From Thermoanaerobaculia bacterium (GTDB lineage: Bacteria > Bacteroidota > Bacteroidia > Chitinophagales > Saprospiraceae): 8,979 nucleotides of DNA. Positions 7,210 to 8,979 of this stretch are shown here, one piece after another; position 1 is the first letter of the stretch, and each line of letters starts with the position of its first letter. Made by a program: the position numbers and the translations under genes. The stretch covers positions 1 to 8,979 of the forward strand of contig JAKLJF010000004.1 of the NCBI GenBank assembly GCA_023151335.1. Reading direction: 5' to 3'. Below the pieces are notes generated by a model, which saw only the letters and a list, made by a program, of their open reading frames with translations, did not search any database and was not told the DNA's origin.

Positions 7210-7770
7210 TCATTGTTCCAAATACACCGCCCGCCAGCGCTGTACGCAGGCGTTTTTACGCCGGTACAGGGTGTCGACGCTGTTCAGTTCGAGTTGCACG
7301 GCAGCCTCTGCCGGCTTGACGCCGTTGGACAACAGGGTCAGCAGGCGTTGGCACAGCTCGCTTATCGCTGCAAAGGCCTTTCCCAGCCGCTCCTGCCGGG
7401 CCTGTTCGGCCAGGGCCTCTTCTGCGACAGACAAGGCATCCCCGGCAAACGATTCAGCGTTATATCGCGTGTCGTTTTCTTTTCTTACCTCCGATTCGCG
7501 GTTTTTTAAACGCAGGCGGTCGATCCATTTCCGGGAATACAGTACGTGCAGGATAGCGCCCATCGGGCAGGTAAGGACGAATGCGGGATCAAGCGCCTTT
7601 TCATACAGCGCCATGACGGCTTCCTGGAACACATCCCGGGCATCGGCGGCGGTACCGTTATTTTGTACCACCCAGCGCAGGGCCTGGGCGGAGTAGCGAT
7701 GGTATATCTCCTGAATGCCCCGGGAGTCATTGTTGCGCAAGGCTTCGATGTATTGGTGGTCGGCGTGCAT
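7210..7770 (-). CDS. ECF-type RNA polymerase sigma factor
   Basis: The product has 186 residues from ATG 7770. Residues about 20-90 match sigma region 2, with GIQEIYHRYSAQALRWV, then ADARDVFQEAVMALYEK as the core-binding helix, and YSRKWIDRLRLKNRE as the end of the domain. Residues about 130-180 match region 4 (ISELCQRLLTLLSNGVKPAEAAVQLEL, then NSVDTLYRRKNACVQRWR as the recognition helix). Regions 1 and 3 are absent, as expected for the ECF class. It would direct RNA polymerase to a dedicated promoter set in response to a signal. The ATG at 7800 would add 10 residues (MLRRIHRISK), but it lies upstream of the predicted transcription start near 7792, so 7770 is preferred. The second gene of the operon is the probable membrane partner. 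The regulon cannot be read from this window, and nothing shows that the act operon belongs to it. Confidence 0.88.
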   Translation of the reverse strand: MHADHQYIEALRNNDSRGIQEIYHRYSAQALRWVVQNNGTAADARDVFQEAVMALYEKALDPAFVLTCPMGAILHVLYSRKWIDRLRLKNRESEVRKENDTRYNAESFAGDALSVAEEALAEQARQERLGKAFAAISELCQRLLTLLSNGVKPAEAAVQLELNSVDTLYRRKNACVQRWRAVYLEQ

Positions 7771-7797
7771 TTTTGATATTCGGTGTATGCGTCGCAA

Positions 7798-7829
7798 CAA
7801 ATGTCACGTTATGAAAGCAGGTAAACAAA
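7798..7829 (-). promoter_or_regulatory. Likely promoter of the sigma factor operon
   Basis: On the minus strand, TTTG (7829-7826) is followed by a 20-base spacer and GACATTTG (7805-7798), one mismatch (first T to G) from TAnnTTTG. Transcription would begin near 7792, about 22 bases upstream of the ATG at 7770. Confidence 0.45.
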
Positions 7830-7850
7830 GAAACATTCCGTTTTTACCTG
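7818..7850. promoter_or_regulatory. Inverted repeat around the -33 element in the divergent promoter region
   Basis: CAGGTAAA (7818-7825) and TTTACCTG (7843-7850) are perfect 8-bp inverted copies separated by 17 bases. The -33 element of the sigma-factor promoter (7826-7829) touches the first arm, so a protein bound here could block or help that promoter. The repeat also lies about 50 bases upstream of the divergent gene's probable transcription start. No protein can be assigned. Confidence 0.4.
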
Positions 7851-7885
7851 GCTAAGATTATTTTCCTGGATTTGGGAGAAGTGCC

Positions 7886-7893
7886 TACATTTG
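7886..7893 (+). promoter_or_regulatory. -7 element of the probable promoter for the plus-strand membrane protein gene
   Basis: TACATTTG is an exact TAnnTTTG element. The best -33 partner at proper spacing is only TTTC (7862-7865), 20 bases upstream; a better TTTG at 7871-7874 is too close at 11 bases. A second TAATTTTG at 7905-7912 lacks any well-spaced partner. The leader to ATG 7955 would be about 55 bases. Confidence 0.45.
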
Positions 7894-7897
7894 ACTT

Positions 7898-7915
7898 TGC
7901 CAAATAATTTTGGCA
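7898..7915 (+). promoter_or_regulatory. Small dyad in the leader of the membrane protein gene
   Basis: TGCCAAA (7898-7904), TAAT, TTTGGCA (7909-7915) is a perfect 7-bp inverted repeat starting five bases after the -7 element, so it overlaps the transcription start. It could be a repressor site or a short 5'-UTR hairpin. Confidence 0.35.
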
Positions 7916-7954
7916 TTAAGCAAACAAGTTCAAAAAATCTAAAACCAAATCAAC

Positions 7955-8785
7955 ATGGGATTCTTCTCTCGTCTCAGCAACGGCTGGGAGCTGGCCAAAA
8001 TCAGTCTCCACACCATCAATCAAAACCGCGCGCTCCTGCTGTTCCCTGTTTTTTCGTCGGTCTCCCTCATCCTGGTGCTGGCCACCTTTTTCGGCGGCGG
8101 CTTTTTTCTTTTCGGCGATCAGATCGACCGGCTGATGGACGACGAACAAAGCGGCAACATCCTTGGTATTGCCGTGATCTTTATTTACTACCTCATCAAC
8201 TTTTTCATTATCGTATTTTTCAACTCCGCGCTGATCTACTGCGCGGTGAAGATCCTGAACGGTGAAGAAACCAGCCTGCAGGAAGGTTTCGATTTCGCTT
8301 TTTCGCGCATTGGTAAAATCTTCGGCTGGTCGGTGCTGTCGGCAACGGTGGGTACTTTGTTGCAATTGCTGCAAAACATGGGTAAAGTAGGAGAAATCGT
8401 CGCCGGCCTGATCGGGTTGGCCTGGTCGGTCATGACCTTTTTCGTGGTGCCGGTACTGATTTACGAGGACAAGGGCGTGTTCGAATCGGTAAAAGAATCG
8501 GGCCGTCTGATGAAACAAAAATGGGGCGAATCGCTGGCGGCGAATGCGAGTTTCGGTATTTTTCACCTGCTCGGCATCATTGTGGCGGTAGTGCTTGGCA
8601 TACTCCTGATGAAAGTCAGCGTTATTTTGGCGATTACTATTGCTGTCGGTATCATATTACTGGTCAGCACAGTAATGTCGGCGGCGCGCACGGTGTTTGT
8701 CGCCGCGGTTTACAACCATGTTAGCGGCCGGCCCACGGGCGAGTTCGATGGCCGGACGCTGGACAGCGCGTTTATTCAGAAGTAA
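7955..8785 (+). CDS. Polytopic inner-membrane protein, DUF6159-like, function unknown
   Basis: The product has 276 residues, with about six hydrophobic segments: roughly 26-53, 69-98, 121-140 (weak), 146-170, 197-220 and 222-250. The N-terminus (MGFFSRLSNGWELAKISLHTI) is an amphipathic lead-in, followed by KNRALLLFP-like sequence before the first helix. The segment VPVLIYEDKGVFESVKESGR (165-184), in a loop between helices, is the most distinctive motif and is what makes me place it in the DUF6159 family; I could not search to confirm. There are no enzyme motifs. The gene is divergent from the sigma factor and shares its 184-base intergenic region. It starts with ATG after an A-rich leader (CAAATCAAC), normal for Bacteroidota, which rely little on Shine-Dalgarno pairing. 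A function in membrane stress or transport would be a guess. Confidence 0.88.
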   Translation: MGFFSRLSNGWELAKISLHTINQNRALLLFPVFSSVSLILVLATFFGGGFFLFGDQIDRLMDDEQSGNILGIAVIFIYYLINFFIIVFFNSALIYCAVKILNGEETSLQEGFDFAFSRIGKIFGWSVLSATVGTLLQLLQNMGKVGEIVAGLIGLAWSVMTFFVVPVLIYEDKGVFESVKESGRLMKQKWGESLAANASFGIFHLLGIIVAVVLGILLMKVSVILAITIAVGIILLVSTVMSAARTVFVAAVYNHVSGRPTGEFDGRTLDSAFIQK

Positions 8786-8810
8786 TTTACAAAATTTCCG
8801 AACTCCCGAA

Positions 8811-8903
8811 GGTAAGGTTTTTCCAGGGACGCCGATGTAAGGACAAAACAGCCCAAAACCGGGCTGTCACACACCGGAACATCGTTTCACAAAAATCCTT
8901 ACC
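8811..8903 (+). ncRNA. Candidate structured leader: three nested inverted repeats before the next ORF
   Basis: Three nested stems can form. The outer stem is GGTAAGG plus TTTTT (8811-8822) with AAAAA, a bulged T at 8896, and CCTTACC (8891-8903). The middle stem is CGATGT (8833-8838) with ACATCG (8879-8884). The inner stem is ACAGCCC (8848-8854) with GGGCTGT (8861-8867), closing a loop of AAAACC. A second copy of GTAAGGA (8837-8843) can pair with TCCTTAC (8896-8902) instead of the outer partner, which would break the middle stem. The element ends three bases before ATG 8907, so the 3' arm lies where ribosomes would bind. I recognise no known riboswitch class. A small palindromic mobile element is an alternative, though no target duplication is visible. 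Confidence 0.4.
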
Positions 8904-8906
8904 GAG

Positions 8907-8979
8907 ATGAGAAATTTTCGTACGCAACTGACCCAAACCCCTAAAGCCTTTTTTCTTTCTCTTTTGATGACAGGCGCAC
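8907..8979 (+). CDS. Start of an unidentified ORF, probably exported protein (runs off right edge)
   Basis: ATG 8907 opens a frame of 24 codons with no stop before the window ends. It begins MRNFRTQLTQTPKAFF and continues LSLLMTGA. Positive residues followed by a hydrophobic run resemble a signal peptide or first membrane helix. Too little is present to name a family. Its leader is the nested inverted-repeat element described above. It is in the same direction as the membrane protein gene, 121 bases downstream; I see no consensus promoter in the gap, so it could be read through from upstream. Confidence 0.5.
   Translation, partial: MRNFRTQLTQTPKAFFLSLLMTGA

Noticed and set aside
7916..8566. 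Minus-strand ORF of 216 codons
   Set aside because: It is antisense to the membrane protein gene. The sequence is rich in charged and Gln/His residues with no domain, and the plus strand has clear membrane helices.
8848..8867. Rho-independent terminator after the membrane protein gene
   Set aside because: The 7-bp stem is followed by CACACACC on the plus strand, not a T-run. A short T-run exists only when read on the minus strand, where no gene ends nearby.
8811..8903. tRNA gene (7-bp outer stem and about 93 bases resemble a long tRNA)
   Set aside because: There is no T-loop GTTCRA sequence, no D-arm and no anticodon stem in the right place.

Overview
This window most likely comes from a Bacteroidota chromosome. 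The clearest sign is the Bacteroidota-type promoter pattern (TTG/TTTG, about 19-20 bases, then TAnnTTTG), which appears upstream of several genes. Purine-rich Shine-Dalgarno sites are absent, and the gene content fits: an alternative complex III (ACIII) operon and an ECF sigma factor paired with a membrane-TPR protein. Protein style suggests the Saprospiria side of the phylum, but that is only an impression.

Positions 1-6026, minus strand: the start of an ACIII (act) operon in the order actA (multihaem cytochrome c), actB (molybdopterin-like domain fused to an iron-sulfur domain) and actC (NrfD-like quinol-oxidising membrane subunit, cut by the left edge). ACIII replaces the bc1 complex: ActC oxidises menaquinol, and electrons pass through the ActB clusters and the ActA haems towards a terminal oxidase. 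A textbook promoter lies upstream of actA, a second one lies further upstream, and a perfect 8+3+8 dyad sits between them. The actA-actB junction holds an octamer repeat that contains a perfect 71-bp palindrome and runs into the actB start codon.

Positions 6195-6456, minus strand: the C-terminal remnant of a short-chain dehydrogenase/reductase, truncated and frameshifted.

Positions 6453-7829, minus strand: a two-gene unit of an ECF-type sigma factor followed by a one-TM protein with TPR-like repeats, probably its anti-sigma or signalling partner. The likely promoter carries an inverted repeat around its -33 element.

Positions 7886-8785, plus strand: a divergent gene for a polytopic membrane protein resembling the DUF6159 family. 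It is followed by a 93-base stretch (8811-8903) of three nested inverted repeats with an alternative pairing partner. This stretch ends three bases before the start codon of a new ORF that runs off the right edge, so it is a candidate structured leader.

The most interesting non-coding signals are the actA-actB palindrome and the nested structure at 8811-8903. I found no CRISPR array, transposase gene, tRNA or rRNA.
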